From contig DDIN01000008.1 of assembly GCA_002338565.1 (NCBI GenBank), forward strand, positions 303,090 through 367,089: a stretch of 64,000 nt of DNA, in the 5' to 3' direction. Of this stretch, positions 43,081-52,465 are shown piece after piece. The notes under the pieces were generated by a model, which saw only the letters and a program-made list of their open reading frames with translations, did no database searches and was not told where the DNA came from. The stretch is from Hyphomonadaceae bacterium UBA1849 (GTDB lineage: Bacteria; Pseudomonadota; Alphaproteobacteria; Caulobacterales; Hyphomonadaceae). Position 1 is the first letter of the stretch, and each line of letters begins with the position of its first letter. The position numbers and the translations under genes were made by a program.

Positions 43081-43107
43081 AAATTTTCGGAAAAGCACAG
43101 GTAAGCT

Positions 43108-46100
43108 ATGAGCACCGGAACGACCAAAGAGCATAAAGGCATTGTTGCCTGGTGGGCACAGAACTCCGTCGCAGCCAATCTTTTGATGCTCTGCGCCTTT
43201 ATTTTCGGCGCAATCGGGTTCTCGTCTCTTGAACGTGAAGTCTTCCCTTCGGCTGACTTTAATGGCGCGAGCGTTTCAATCTCATGGCCAGGTGCATCCC
43301 CTCAGGATATTGAGGACCAGATCGTCACACGTCTTGAAGAAGTGCTCGCAGACCTTGATGGTCTGCGCCGCATGGAAGGCGTTGCGCGCGAAGGCGTTGG
43401 TTATGTAAACCTTGAGTCTTTCCAGGACTATGACATCGATAAATTCCTCGATGAAGTCCGTATGCGCGTTGACCAGATCAACAACCTGCCGCAAGCAAGC
43501 TTCCCGCCACAAATCCAACGCTGGCGCCAGAGCCAGATGTACTTTGGCATTGCGGTCCACGGTGACACTGACCGCCTTACGCTGAAACGCGTCGCGGATG
43601 AACTACGTGATCAAGTTGCTGCGACCGTTCAGGGCGGCGAACTCGCCGAAGTCTGGGGCGTGCTGGGCGAAGAAGTCTCCATTGAAGTTTCCGAAGAACA
43701 GCTTCGACGCTATAATCTGACATTCTCCGACGTTGCGAATGCGATCCGCGGCACATCGGTAAACTCGTCCGGCGGCCAGATCCGTACAGATGTTGGCAAT
43801 ATGCGCCTTCAAACGCGCAACCTTGCCGACAATGCCGACGAATTCTCTGATATCGTTATCCGTCAGCTTCCTACAGGCGAAACCATCCGCGTAGGTGACG
43901 TGGCAAACGTCATCGACGGATTTGTTGATGAATCTCTTAATACGACATTCGACGGCGACCCGACGGCCTTCATCATGATCATGCCGCCAGAGACCATGTA
44001 TATCGACACATACTCTGATAATCTGATGGCGTTCATCGAACGTGCCAATGAAGAGCTTCTGCCGGAAGCTATCAGAGCCGACCTTCTGATGGACCAGGCA
44101 GACATGTACCGCGGGAATATGGAGATCATTTCCAGCTCTGCGATTCTTGGTCTGATCCTTGTTCTGATCGTCCTCATCCTGTTCCTGCGCCCGATCGTAG
44201 CCTTCTGGGTAACAATCGGCATCATCACGGCGTTTGCAGGTGGATTTGCCGTTCTACCAATGTTCGGCGTCTCTCTGAACTTCCTGTCCTTCTTTGCGAT
44301 CCTGCTGGTCATCGGCGTTATCGTGGATGACGCGATCGTCGTCGGTGAGAACATTCACAAGGAAGTTGAATCCGGTCGCAATAAGGGTATCGACGCGGCA
44401 GTTATCGGCACACAACTTGTTGTAAAGCCGATCATTTTCGGCGTTCTGACCACGATGATCATGTTCGCGCCATGGATGCTGCTGCCAGGACCGGAGCGCC
44501 AGTTTACAGCGCAGGTGAGCTTTGTCGTCATTGCAGCGCTTTCATTCTCTTTGATCGAGTCACTGCTCATTCTGCCGGCCCACCTTGGTCACATGAAACC
44601 GCAGTCATTTGATGGTGCCAGCGGCGTACTTCTTCGTGTGCAACGTTCAATCGCAGACAGCCTGATCTGGTTTGCTGACAATTTGTTCAAACCGGTACTC
44701 GAGATAGCAATTCGCTTCCGCTATGCCACGGTTGCCTTCTTCATCAGCCTGTTCGTGATCGCAGTATCGATGCTCGGAAACAACGTCGTCCCAGCCGCGA
44801 TGATGCCGAAGGTCGAGAGCAATCTCGTCATGGCAAACATCACCATGCCGGATGGTACACCGTTTGAGCGTACGCTGCGCGTATCCGATCAACTTCAACG
44901 CGGTGTAGATCGGGCACGCGAGGTTCTCGCGGAACGATTCCCGGAAATTGAAGAAGACATCATCACGGATGCTTCTATCATCACCGAGGAACGCCGTATC
45001 CAATCATTCATTGGCACGCTTCTACCGGAGAACCGTCCGGAAGGTCTGTCGACTGAAGACATCGCGCTTGCACTTCGTGAAGCAACCGGCCCCGTTCCGG
45101 ATGCAGAAGAAATCCGTTTCGATTTCTCAATGAATGGCGGCGGCGGCGGTTACCGCGTTGCTCTCAGCCACCCTGATCTGGAAACACTTCAGGAAGCTGT
45201 CGACATGGTTCAGGCACAACTCCAAACCTATAACACAACCTACGACATCGGCGACAACCTGTCGTCTGCCGCTGACGAGCTTCGCTTCACCCTGAAGCCG
45301 GGCGCAGAGGCTCTTGGCGTCACACTTCAAATGGTGTCCCAACAGGTTGGTCAGGCCTATTACGGTCTTGAAGTGCAACGTCTGCCGCGCGACGGTGAAG
45401 ACGTCCGCGTAATGGTTCGTTATCCGCCAGAGGCCCGTCGCTCGCTCGACAGCCTTGATGACTTCCGCATCCGCACACCTGATGGCCGCGGAATCCCACT
45501 TGACCAGGTTGCAGAGTACGAGTTTGCGCCAGGTATTAACCGCATCTATCGGCGTGACCGCGTGCGTTCCGCAGCTGTGTTCGCTGAACTCACCGCATCG
45601 GAAGAGCGCGGCGTAATCTCCGCCGATATGGAAGAAAACTTCTGGCCACGTTTCGAACAGCGCTTCCCTACTGTTCAACGAGGCAGCCTAGGCGACGCCG
45701 AGGCAGAGGGCGAGTTGTTCTCAAGCCTGCTCACACTCAATCTCGGTGCATTGTTCTGCATGTACGTTCTTTTGGCGGTCGCGTTTAAGTCCTACTTCCA
45801 GCCGCTGCTTCTTATGAGCGCCGTTCCGTTTGCATTCGCAGGCGCGGTGTTCGGACACCTTATGTTCGGCATTCCGATGGCGATGTTCTCCGTCTTCGGT
45901 ATCGCGGCTGCAGCCGGCGTTGTGATCAACGACAACCTCGTTCTGATTGATAACGTCAACCGACGCAGAAACGAGCATGGCATGGGCGCAGTTCAGGCAC
46001 TCGTCGAATCAGCGGTCTCACGCTTCCGCCCGATCCTCCTGACGTCCGTGACCACATTTGTGGGCGTCCTGCCGATGATCGCGGAAAAATCAGTCCAGGC

Positions 46101-46332
46101 GCAAATGCTGAAACCGATGGTGGTTGCACTTGGTTCAGCGGTGGCATTTGCCCTGTTCGTCAGCCTTCTCTTTGTCCCAGCACTCTACGCTGTGGGCGCA
46201 GAGATTGCCCGCCTCTTCCGTTGGTTGTGGTCGGGCCGTCCATATCAGGGCATTGGTGATACATATGACTCTTCAAAGGTTGCAGGCGTGACTGAAAGAG
46301 ACGATCATGTTCACCACCAACCCGCAGAATAA
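43108..46332 (+). CDS. RND efflux pump permease (AcrB/MexB-like superfamily)
   Basis: A 1074-aa pump with the full RND layout: TM1 (NLLMLCAFIFGAIGF), large periplasmic loop, TM2-6, second periplasmic loop, TM8-12. TM4 has the proton-relay Asp pair in VIGVIVDDAIVVGENIHKE. The internal repeat is visible in LLSVPFAFAGAVFGH-type helices and VVINDNLVLIDNVNRRR (TM10 region). SISWPGASPQDIEDQIVTRLEEVL is the usual porter-domain start. With the adaptor and outer-membrane factor upstream it makes a complete tripartite exporter. The substrate cannot be read from sequence; drugs, bile-like compounds or lipids are possible. Confidence 0.95.
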   Translation: MSTGTTKEHKGIVAWWAQNSVAANLLMLCAFIFGAIGFSSLEREVFPSADFNGASVSISWPGASPQDIEDQIVTRLEEVLADLDGLRRMEGVAREGVGYVNLESFQDYDIDKFLDEVRMRVDQINNLPQASFPPQIQRWRQSQMYFGIAVHGDTDRLTLKRVADELRDQVAATVQGGELAEVWGVLGEEVSIEVSEEQLRRYNLTFSDVANAIRGTSVNSSGGQIRTDVGNMRLQTRNLADNADEFSDIVIRQLPTGETIRVGDVANVIDGFVDESLNTTFDGDPTAFIMIMPPETMYIDTYSDNLMAFIERANEELLPEAIRADLLMDQADMYRGNMEIISSSAILGLILVLIVLILFLRPIVAFWVTIGIITAFAGGFAVLPMFGVSLNFLSFFAILLVIGVIVDDAIVVGENIHKEVESGRNKGIDAAVIGTQLVVKPIIFGVLTTMIMFAPWMLLPGPERQFTAQVSFVVIAALSFSLIESLLILPAHLGHMKPQSFDGASGVLLRVQRSIADSLIWFADNLFKPVLEIAIRFRYATVAFFISLFVIAVSMLGNNVVPAAMMPKVESNLVMANITMPDGTPFERTLRVSDQLQRGVDRAREVLAERFPEIEEDIITDASIITEERRIQSFIGTLLPENRPEGLSTEDIALALREATGPVPDAEEIRFDFSMNGGGGGYRVALSHPDLETLQEAVDMVQAQLQTYNTTYDIGDNLSSAADELRFTLKPGAEALGVTLQMVSQQVGQAYYGLEVQRLPRDGEDVRVMVRYPPEARRSLDSLDDFRIRTPDGRGIPLDQVAEYEFAPGINRIYRRDRVRSAAVFAELTASEERGVISADMEENFWPRFEQRFPTVQRGSLGDAEAEGELFSSLLTLNLGALFCMYVLLAVAFKSYFQPLLLMSAVPFAFAGAVFGHLMFGIPMAMFSVFGIAAAAGVVINDNLVLIDNVNRRRNEHGMGAVQALVESAVSRFRPILLTSVTTFVGVLPMIAEKSVQAQMLKPMVVALGSAVAFALFVSLLFVPALYAVGAEIARLFRWLWSGRPYQGIGDTYDSSKVAGVTERDDHVHHQPAE

Positions 46333-46387
46333 TCTTGCGCAATCTAGCCAGCTGAGGGTTAGATTGCGCAACTTCAAAGAGGACCAT

Positions 46388-48547
46388 ATGAAAAAGCTAC
46401 TTATCGCTACGTCATCACTGGCGCTGCTCGCAGTCGCAGGCTGTGGACAGACAGAGCCGGAACAGGAAGCTGCGACGCCAGCCGCTACCGAAACAGCTGC
46501 ACCGGCAACTGATGCATCACCAGTATTCGGTACATTCGGCATCGAACTTGCCAATATCGACGAGAGCGTTGATCCGGGCGACGATTTCAACCGTTACGTA
46601 AACGGCGTTTGGCTCGACAGCTTTGAAATCCCGTCTGACCAGTCCCGCTATGGCGTGTTCAATATGCTTCGAGACGAAGCTGAAATCCACGTCCGTGAAA
46701 TCATCGAAGAAGCAGCCGCTTCCGGTGAAGGCCTCGACACTCTGCAGGGCAAAGTCGGCGCTTACTACAGCGCTTACATGGACGAAGAAGCGATCAACGC
46801 ACGCGGCCTCGAGCCAGCTCAGCCTTACCTCGACCGTATCGCGTCTATCCAGACACGTGAAGACCTCGCTGCGATCTTCGCGGCAACAGGCTTTGCCTCT
46901 CCGATTGGTGGCTGGGTTGATGTCGACGCGCGCGCTCCAGACACATACACAGTCTATATCAACCAGTCCGGTCTCGGCCTGCCTGACCGCGACTACTATC
47001 TGCGCGACACGCCAAACAATGTAGAGCTGCGTGCAGCTTACATGGAATATCTCGAGCAGATGCTGACCTTCGCTGGTTACGAAGATGCAGCAGCCGCAGC
47101 CCAGATGGTTTACGACCTCGAATACGCAATGGCTGAAGAGCATTGGGACCGTGCAATCGGTCGTAACCGTAACCTCACATATAACGCACTGACACGCGCT
47201 GAACTCGAAGAGCTTGCAGGCGACTTCCCTGTCGAAGTCATGCTGAACGATATGGGCGTTGGCGCTCACGATCACTTCGTTGTTCGTCAGCTCACACCAA
47301 CAGCTGAAGAGATCGAAGAATACGGCCTGACTGAAGAGCAGGTTTCTATGCTCGGCAATGGCGTTCAGGGCCTCTTCAACGTCGCTCAAACAGCTGATCT
47401 GGAAGCTTGGCGTGCATATCTTGCAGCTCGCTTCATCTCCGGTAGCGCATCTGTTCTGCCGACAGAGATCAACGACGCAAACTTTGCATTCTACGGCCAG
47501 ACCCTTCGCGGTCAGCCAGAGCAACGCCCACGCTGGAAGCGCGCTGTTGGCGCAACCGAAGGCGCTCTGGGTGAAGCTGTTGGCGCGATCTACGTAGAGC
47601 GTCACTTCCAGGAAGAAGCTAAAGACGCAATGGAAGAGCTGGTCGAGAACCTTCGCGCAGCAATGTCCGCCAACCTTGAAAACCTCGAATGGATGGGCGC
47701 TGAAACACGCGTAGAAGCTCAGGACAAGCTTGCTAAGTTCCGTCCGAAGATCGGTTATCCGGAAGTCTTCGAGGAGTATGAAGGCCTCGAAATCACTGAA
47801 GGTATGGCATTCGAGAACCGCATGGCGGTTGCTGAATGGCAGTATAACGACATGATCTCTCAACTCGGTCAGCCAATCGATCGTACAGAGTGGGGCATGT
47901 ACCCGCAAACGGTGAACGCGTACTACTCGCCAAACCGTAACGAGATCGTCTTCCCGGCCGCTATCCTGCAGCCACCATTCTTCGACCTGAACGCTGACCC
48001 GGCTGTAAACTACGGCGCTATCGGTGCGGTTATCGGTCACGAAATGGGCCATGGCTTCGACGACCAGGGCTCACGCTCTGACGGCGACGGCATGCTCCGT
48101 AACTGGTGGACCGAAGAAGACCTAGAAGCCTTCCGTGAGCGCACAGATGCTCTGGTTGCGCAGTACAATGAGTTCTGCCCGATTGAGAACTCCGAAGAAG
48201 ACACGGTCTGTGTAAACGGCCGCCTCACACTCGGTGAGAACATTGGTGACCTCGGTGGCCTCTCTATGGCTTACACCGCGTACCAGCTCTCTCTGAACGG
48301 TGAGGAAGCTCCTGTCATCGACGGTTACACCGGCGACCAGCGCTTCTTCATGTCATGGGCTCAGGTCTGGCAGGCAATGTACCGTGAGGAAGCTCAGCGT
48401 ACACAGCTCGCAACAGACCCGCACTCTCCGCCAATGTACCGTATCAACGGCGTCGTGCGTAACATGAACCAGTGGTATGAAGCCTTCGGCGTCACAGAAG
48501 ACGACGAGCTTTACCTGCCACCGGAAGAACGTATCACAATCTGGTAA
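46388..48547 (+). CDS. M13 family metallopeptidase lipoprotein (PepO/neprilysin-like)
   Basis: A 719-aa lipoprotein. I use the ATG at 46388 (GAGG five bases upstream), which gives a signal with lipobox AVAGC; the frame is open 27 residues further but that part is not signal-like. A Thr/Ala/Pro-rich linker (ATPAATETAAPATDAS) leads to the M13 N-domain, and the catalytic domain has IGHEMGHGFDDQG (HExxH zinc site), LTLGENIGDLGG (third ligand Glu) and NAYYSPNRNEIVFPAAILQPPFF. M13 enzymes cleave small peptides. It follows the pump by 55 bases and may be cotranscribed. A strong terminator follows. Confidence 0.94.
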   Translation: MKKLLIATSSLALLAVAGCGQTEPEQEAATPAATETAAPATDASPVFGTFGIELANIDESVDPGDDFNRYVNGVWLDSFEIPSDQSRYGVFNMLRDEAEIHVREIIEEAAASGEGLDTLQGKVGAYYSAYMDEEAINARGLEPAQPYLDRIASIQTREDLAAIFAATGFASPIGGWVDVDARAPDTYTVYINQSGLGLPDRDYYLRDTPNNVELRAAYMEYLEQMLTFAGYEDAAAAAQMVYDLEYAMAEEHWDRAIGRNRNLTYNALTRAELEELAGDFPVEVMLNDMGVGAHDHFVVRQLTPTAEEIEEYGLTEEQVSMLGNGVQGLFNVAQTADLEAWRAYLAARFISGSASVLPTEINDANFAFYGQTLRGQPEQRPRWKRAVGATEGALGEAVGAIYVERHFQEEAKDAMEELVENLRAAMSANLENLEWMGAETRVEAQDKLAKFRPKIGYPEVFEEYEGLEITEGMAFENRMAVAEWQYNDMISQLGQPIDRTEWGMYPQTVNAYYSPNRNEIVFPAAILQPPFFDLNADPAVNYGAIGAVIGHEMGHGFDDQGSRSDGDGMLRNWWTEEDLEAFRERTDALVAQYNEFCPIENSEEDTVCVNGRLTLGENIGDLGGLSMAYTAYQLSLNGEEAPVIDGYTGDQRFFMSWAQVWQAMYREEAQRTQLATDPHSPPMYRINGVVRNMNQWYEAFGVTEDDELYLPPEERITIW

Positions 48548-48573
48548 GTCCAACGGACATATCCAAATGAGAA

Positions 48574-48601
48574 AGAGGGCCCGCAAAGGCCCTCTTTTTT
48601 T
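48574..48601 (+). terminator. Intrinsic terminator after M13 peptidase
   Basis: AGAGGGCC and GGCCCTCT form a stem around CGCAAA, followed by TTTTTTT, 27 bases after the stop codon. Confidence 0.92.
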
Positions 48602-48609
48602 GTCTGTGG

Positions 48610-48864
48610 TTATCGGTTGTCATACTGCGACCTCACAAGTTCGAGGCCGCGTCTGGTGATCTGATAAGGGCCACCATTTCGTGATGCGATGCTGCGTTTT
48701 CGTTTCAGCTTGCGAAACAGAATGAGATCCAGATGCGGAAACTGCCACCCGTCCCGGGTAATACAGCTGACCTGTAAGTCATTGTGTTCATCACGAAATT
48801 TATCGATCCGTCCGCCCTGCGCGAGCAGATGGAGTATGCGCTGTTCAGCGCGTGAAATATCCAT
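48610..48864 (-). CDS. YjhX family (UPF0386) protein
   Basis: An 84-aa protein starting at the ATG at 48864 (AGGA just upstream), which gives the usual YjhX length of about 85; the longer frame adds 23 residues unlike the family. MDISRAEQRILHLLAQGGRI, FRKLKRKRSIASRNGGPYQIT and LELVRSQYDNR match my memory of E. coli YjhX throughout. YjhX is described as a toxin that inhibits topoisomerase I, paired with the acetyltransferase-like antitoxin YjhQ. No yjhQ-like gene is adjacent here, so it may have another, housekeeping role. Confidence 0.85.
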   Translation of the reverse strand: MDISRAEQRILHLLAQGGRIDKFRDEHNDLQVSCITRDGWQFPHLDLILFRKLKRKRSIASRNGGPYQITRRGLELVRSQYDNR

Positions 48865-49039
48865 TGTCCTGAGTAATTCCGGTATTCGCGGACAAAATCC
48901 GCGCACAGTCAGATACACGCCCCATAAGGGCATGCGGCTCCGTCTGTTTCGGCCCCGCCTGATCGGTGTCAGTCGCGGGGCTTTACCGGGTCTCTACGTT
49001 AAAAGACATCAAATCTCCTGATGCCGCTTACGTATCATC

Positions 49040-49885
49040 TCAATCGCGCGCTGACCAGATCGCCTGAAGACCTTCACGGTAGTCTGCGTAGATGGGCCGC
49101 CAGCCCGTGAGTGACTTTGTTCGCGCATTCGAAACGCGCTTGCACTCGGCATAAAAGCGCTTCGCCATCTCAGAAAGACCGGCCTCCTCGAATGGGATAT
49201 CAGGCGGGACGTCTACGCCCATAACGTTCGCAGCATACTCGATCACATCCTGAGGCGGTGCAGGCTCGTCATCGCAGGCATGCAGAACCGCACCTTTTAC
49301 ATCATGCTCGATTGCGCCCTTCAGGCAGGCGGCAATGTCATCAAAATGAACGCGGGAGAAGACCTGCCCGTCTTTAATAATCCGGCGCGCCTTGCCGTCT
49401 TCCAGCCGATCAAAGGCAGACCGGCCCGGCCCGTAAATGCCTGGCAGACGCACAAAGCTGGTATCCGGCCTTACACCGCGCCACTGGCTTTCAGCCAGAA
49501 CACGTCGTTCGCCTTGGGGGCTTTGCGGGTTCACAGGAGTCCATTCAAACGCCCATCCACCGTCCAGATCACCATAAACGCCCGTGGTCGAAAGATAGAA
49601 AATGCTGCAGGCATGCTGCGCAGCATTTTGCAGCAGATTAAAGCTCGGGCAGCCCTTTTCATCAGGCGCGGTAGAGATCAGCCAGACTGCATTTTCCGGC
49701 ACTTTCTTATCAATGCCATCCTCAAACAGCTGAGCGTTATAGCCTTCAGCCTGAAGCTGTGCGCGCGTGTCTTCAGAACGGGTCGTCGGCACAATTACCC
49801 AGCCTTCAGCCGCCAGAATGCGCGCCAAAGCCTTTGCGCTGTCACCAAAACCTGCACAAAACAAGGTGCGTTGCTGTTTCTTCAT
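49040..49885 (-). CDS. NAD(P)-binding Rossmann protein (YeeZ-like epimerase/dehydratase family)
   Basis: A 281-aa protein of the extended SDR / YeeZ-like type. The N-terminal nucleotide site is TLFCAGFGDSAKALARILAAEGW; the sequence YLSTTGVYGDLDGGWAFEWTPVNP (here YLSTTGVYGDL) has the active-site Thr/Tyr-like region, and VRLPGIYGPGRSAFDRLEDGK and HFDDIAACLKGAI are typical. The GxGxxA fingerprint is altered to GFGDSA. It is divergent from the TPR gene with a 55-base spacer. The true reaction is unknown; a sugar-nucleotide substrate is one option. Confidence 0.85.
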   Translation of the reverse strand: MKKQQRTLFCAGFGDSAKALARILAAEGWVIVPTTRSEDTRAQLQAEGYNAQLFEDGIDKKVPENAVWLISTAPDEKGCPSFNLLQNAAQHACSIFYLSTTGVYGDLDGGWAFEWTPVNPQSPQGERRVLAESQWRGVRPDTSFVRLPGIYGPGRSAFDRLEDGKARRIIKDGQVFSRVHFDDIAACLKGAIEHDVKGAVLHACDDEPAPPQDVIEYAANVMGVDVPPDIPFEEAGLSEMAKRFYAECKRVSNARTKSLTGWRPIYADYREGLQAIWSARD

Positions 49886-49940
49886 TTGCTTTTTGTCCGC
49901 CGAGCCTGCAGGTCATTAGTCAGAGTATCAGGAGTATGAC

Positions 49941-50648
49941 ATGGGCCTCAGCCTTCCTCTCGTCTATATCATCGCGCCACTTTTTCTGTCTGCACAGGTT
50001 GTTCCGGACGCGAACGTCGCCGCGACATCCGACATGTCAGAGATGCAGCGTCTGCGCGAATGTCTGGAGCTCGTAGAAACGGATCCGGAAGCCGCACACG
50101 AACTGGCTGCCACATGGACCTATATGGAAGGCAATCGCCGCATCGCGCGTGAGTGCCGCGCAGCGTCCATGATCGCACTTGGCCATTATGAAGACGGCGC
50201 ACTGGAATTTGAAGCGCTAGCCAATGCACCTGATGGCGGCTCCCTTGATGACCGCGTCGGTTATCTCGCGCGCGCCGGTGGCGCGTGGCTGGAGGTTGGC
50301 TATCCGGAAGAAGCCATTGTCGCTTTCACCAACGCCCTTCGCCTCAATCAATACGCCGACGACATTCTTGCCTATCGCGGCCTCGCCCATCTTCAGCTTG
50401 AAGACTACGAAAAGGCCGAAACCGATCTGGACGAAGCGATCCGTCGCCAGCCGGGAGACTTCTACGCCTGGCTCTATCGCGCGCAGGTCCGCTTCTGGCA
50501 GCTACGCATGGACGAAGCCATGCAGGACATTGCTCAGGCTCGCACGCTAGATCCTGCTAACACGCAGGCACTCCTCTGGCGCGGCCATATCCGTGAAGCC
50601 CAGAGGCTTCTCGCTGAAGGTCGCTCACTCGACGAGATGCCATTCTGA
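49941..50648 (+). CDS. Secreted TPR-repeat protein
   Basis: A 235-aa protein with a signal peptide (LSLPLVYIIAPLFLSAQ) and three to four TPR units in the second half: EEAIVAFTNALRLNQYADDILAYRGLAHLQLEDYEKAE and EAIRRQPGDFYAWLYRAQVRFWQLRMDEAMQDI-type helices (each read as separate units). TPRs mediate protein contacts. AGGAG lies six bases before the ATG. Its last 24 bases overlap the convergent queG end. No partner is evident. Confidence 0.85.
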   Translation: MGLSLPLVYIIAPLFLSAQVVPDANVAATSDMSEMQRLRECLELVETDPEAAHELAATWTYMEGNRRIARECRAASMIALGHYEDGALEFEALANAPDGGSLDDRVGYLARAGGAWLEVGYPEEAIVAFTNALRLNQYADDILAYRGLAHLQLEDYEKAETDLDEAIRRQPGDFYAWLYRAQVRFWQLRMDEAMQDIAQARTLDPANTQALLWRGHIREAQRLLAEGRSLDEMPF

Positions 50649-51740
50649 TAGAACATCCTCGGATGTTTCGTCCGGTGCGCGGCTGAGCTTCTCTGCCCGC
50701 GCATAGTCAGGCGCCAGCTGATAGAGCGCCCAGATCGCAGCGCCGCGAATGAGTGGCTCCTCATCGCTCAACAAATCGGTCACGTGTCGCACCAGCCCCT
50801 GATCACCGGAATTGCCCGCTGCAATCAGTACATTTCGCAGGAAACGGCGGCGTTTGATCCGCTTTACTGGCGAGCCCGAGAACATGGTCCGAAAGGCGTC
50901 ATCATCCAGCGCTAAAAGTGTCGACAATCGCGGGGCATTCGTCGCTTCTGTCAGCTGGAACTTAGTCTCTTTGGTTTCAGTGGCAAACTTGTTCCACGGG
51001 CAGACGGCAAGGCAATCATCGCAGCCATAAATCCGGTTTCCCATCGGCTTTCTTAGCTCGTGCGGAATGGGCGCGCCGTGCTCGATCGTCAGATAGGAAA
51101 TGCACTTGCGGGCATCGATCTGATACGGGCCAACAAACGCATTCGTTGGACAGATATCAAGGCACGCCCTGCACTTCCCACAATGATCACTTGCGGCTTC
51201 ATCAGGCGCAAGTTCGGCTTCGGTCAGCATCACCCCAAGAAAGAGCCATGACCCAAATTCACGGCTCACCAGATTTGTATGCTTCCCCTGCCAGCCGAGC
51301 CCTGCCTGCTGCGCCAGCGGTTTTTCCATGAGCGGCGCGGTATCGACAAAGACTTTCACTTCGCACTCATTCGCGGCCACAAAATTCCGCGCGAGCTGCT
51401 TCAGACGCTTTTTCAGAACGTCATGATAATCCTTGCCCTTGGCGTAGACAGATATCGCCGCACGGTCTTTTGCATCCAGCACCGCAAGAGGATCATGATC
51501 CGGCCCGTAATTGACGCCGACCACAATGGCCGAGCGCGCATCCGGCCACATGGCCTGCGGATGGGAACGCCGTTCCAGCGTTTCTTCCATCCAGCCCATT
51601 TCACCGTGATAGCCCGCGTCGACAAAGGCTTTCAGCCGCGCGCCAGCCGCCCAGCCCTCTTCGACCGAGGTGATACGACAGACATCAAACCCGATAGACA
51701 GGGCGTGAGCTTTTACGTCCTCAGAAGTCCAGATCGGCAT
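50625..51740 (-). CDS. queG: Epoxyqueuosine reductase QueG
   Basis: A 371-aa iron-sulfur and cobalamin enzyme that reduces epoxyqueuosine to queuosine in tRNA, the last step of Q synthesis. It has the two [4Fe-4S] motifs CGKCRACLDICPTNAF and CDDCLAVCPWNKF, RKCISYLTIEH between them, VDTAPLMEKPLAQQAGLGW in the N-terminal domain, and a C-terminal HEAT-like repeat (SDEEPLIRGAAIWAL). Length agrees with the family. Its start overlaps the GST gene by 20 bases and its end overlaps the TPR gene on the other strand. Other queuosine genes are not in the window. Confidence 0.95.
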   Translation of the reverse strand: MPIWTSEDVKAHALSIGFDVCRITSVEEGWAAGARLKAFVDAGYHGEMGWMEETLERRSHPQAMWPDARSAIVVGVNYGPDHDPLAVLDAKDRAAISVYAKGKDYHDVLKKRLKQLARNFVAANECEVKVFVDTAPLMEKPLAQQAGLGWQGKHTNLVSREFGSWLFLGVMLTEAELAPDEAASDHCGKCRACLDICPTNAFVGPYQIDARKCISYLTIEHGAPIPHELRKPMGNRIYGCDDCLAVCPWNKFATETKETKFQLTEATNAPRLSTLLALDDDAFRTMFSGSPVKRIKRRRFLRNVLIAAGNSGDQGLVRHVTDLLSDEEPLIRGAAIWALYQLAPDYARAEKLSRAPDETSEDVLSEWHLVE

Positions 51741-52398
51741 AATGCGGAACCGGTTTTGTGCCCGTCAGATAGTCTTTCAGGACATCGCGGAAGCATGGGC
51801 GAGATTTCACCCGCTGATACCATTCGCGAAGATCAGGCGCGTTATCCCAGGGCACATCGCCGAAATAATCGAGCGCCGAGAGATGCGCGGCCGCAGAAAG
51901 ATCTGCAATCGTCAGCTGTCGGCCCGCCAGATAAGAGGTCTGCTCGCACAGGGCGTTGAGGTAAGTCATCACACCGCGAAGCGCGTGCGCGCCGCGTCGG
52001 AGAAGCGCACTATCCGGCGCACTGGTCCGCTGCACAGACTGGGCAATGCGTTCGGCCAGAATAGAGCCGTTAATCTCGCTCTCGAAACGGCTCTCAATCC
52101 AGCGCCAGAGGCGACGGGCTTCAGCCCGGTCCGGCGCAAGCATGGGCAGCACTTTTACGTCGCGGTATTGCTCTTCCAGAAACTCAACAATGGCATGGGT
52201 GTGGTTCGCGACCACGCGACCATGCTGGCCCTGATCAATCAGCACCGGGCCAATCGGATTGGCGTACAGGCGCGTGACCTCTTCTGCCGGCTTCCACGGC
52301 GGAGAGACAACAGGAGTAAATTCCAGTTGTTTTTCGGCCAGAACCAGCCGGACAAGGCGGCTTGCAGGATCAAGAGGCCAGTGGAAAAGCTTACGCAT
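51721..52398 (-). CDS. Glutathione S-transferase family protein
   Basis: A 225-aa GST. The thioredoxin-like N-domain (about 1-80) has KLFHWPLDPASRLVRLVLAEK, a cis-Pro region GPVLID and NHTHAIVEFLEEQY; the helical C-domain has TYLNALCEQTSYLAGRQLTIADLSAAAHLS with the conserved N-capping/ADLS motif and CFRDVLKDYLTGTKP near the end. It is directly upstream of queG with a 20-base overlap, so the two are cotranscribed. Substrate unknown. Confidence 0.9.
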   Translation of the reverse strand: MRKLFHWPLDPASRLVRLVLAEKQLEFTPVVSPPWKPAEEVTRLYANPIGPVLIDQGQHGRVVANHTHAIVEFLEEQYRDVKVLPMLAPDRAEARRLWRWIESRFESEINGSILAERIAQSVQRTSAPDSALLRRGAHALRGVMTYLNALCEQTSYLAGRQLTIADLSAAAHLSALDYFGDVPWDNAPDLREWYQRVKSRPCFRDVLKDYLTGTKPVPHYADLDF

Positions 52399-52465
52399 TG
52401 AATAAGTTCTAACGCTTAGTACGACACCATCAGGCTCTATCTAACACGCCTTCGTGTATAAAGGG

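Noticed and set aside
46517..48052. A 511-residue minus-strand ORF.
   Set aside because: It is antisense to the M13 peptidase, whose frame has lipobox, zinc site and terminator; the ORF is Cys/Val/Phe-rich without motifs.
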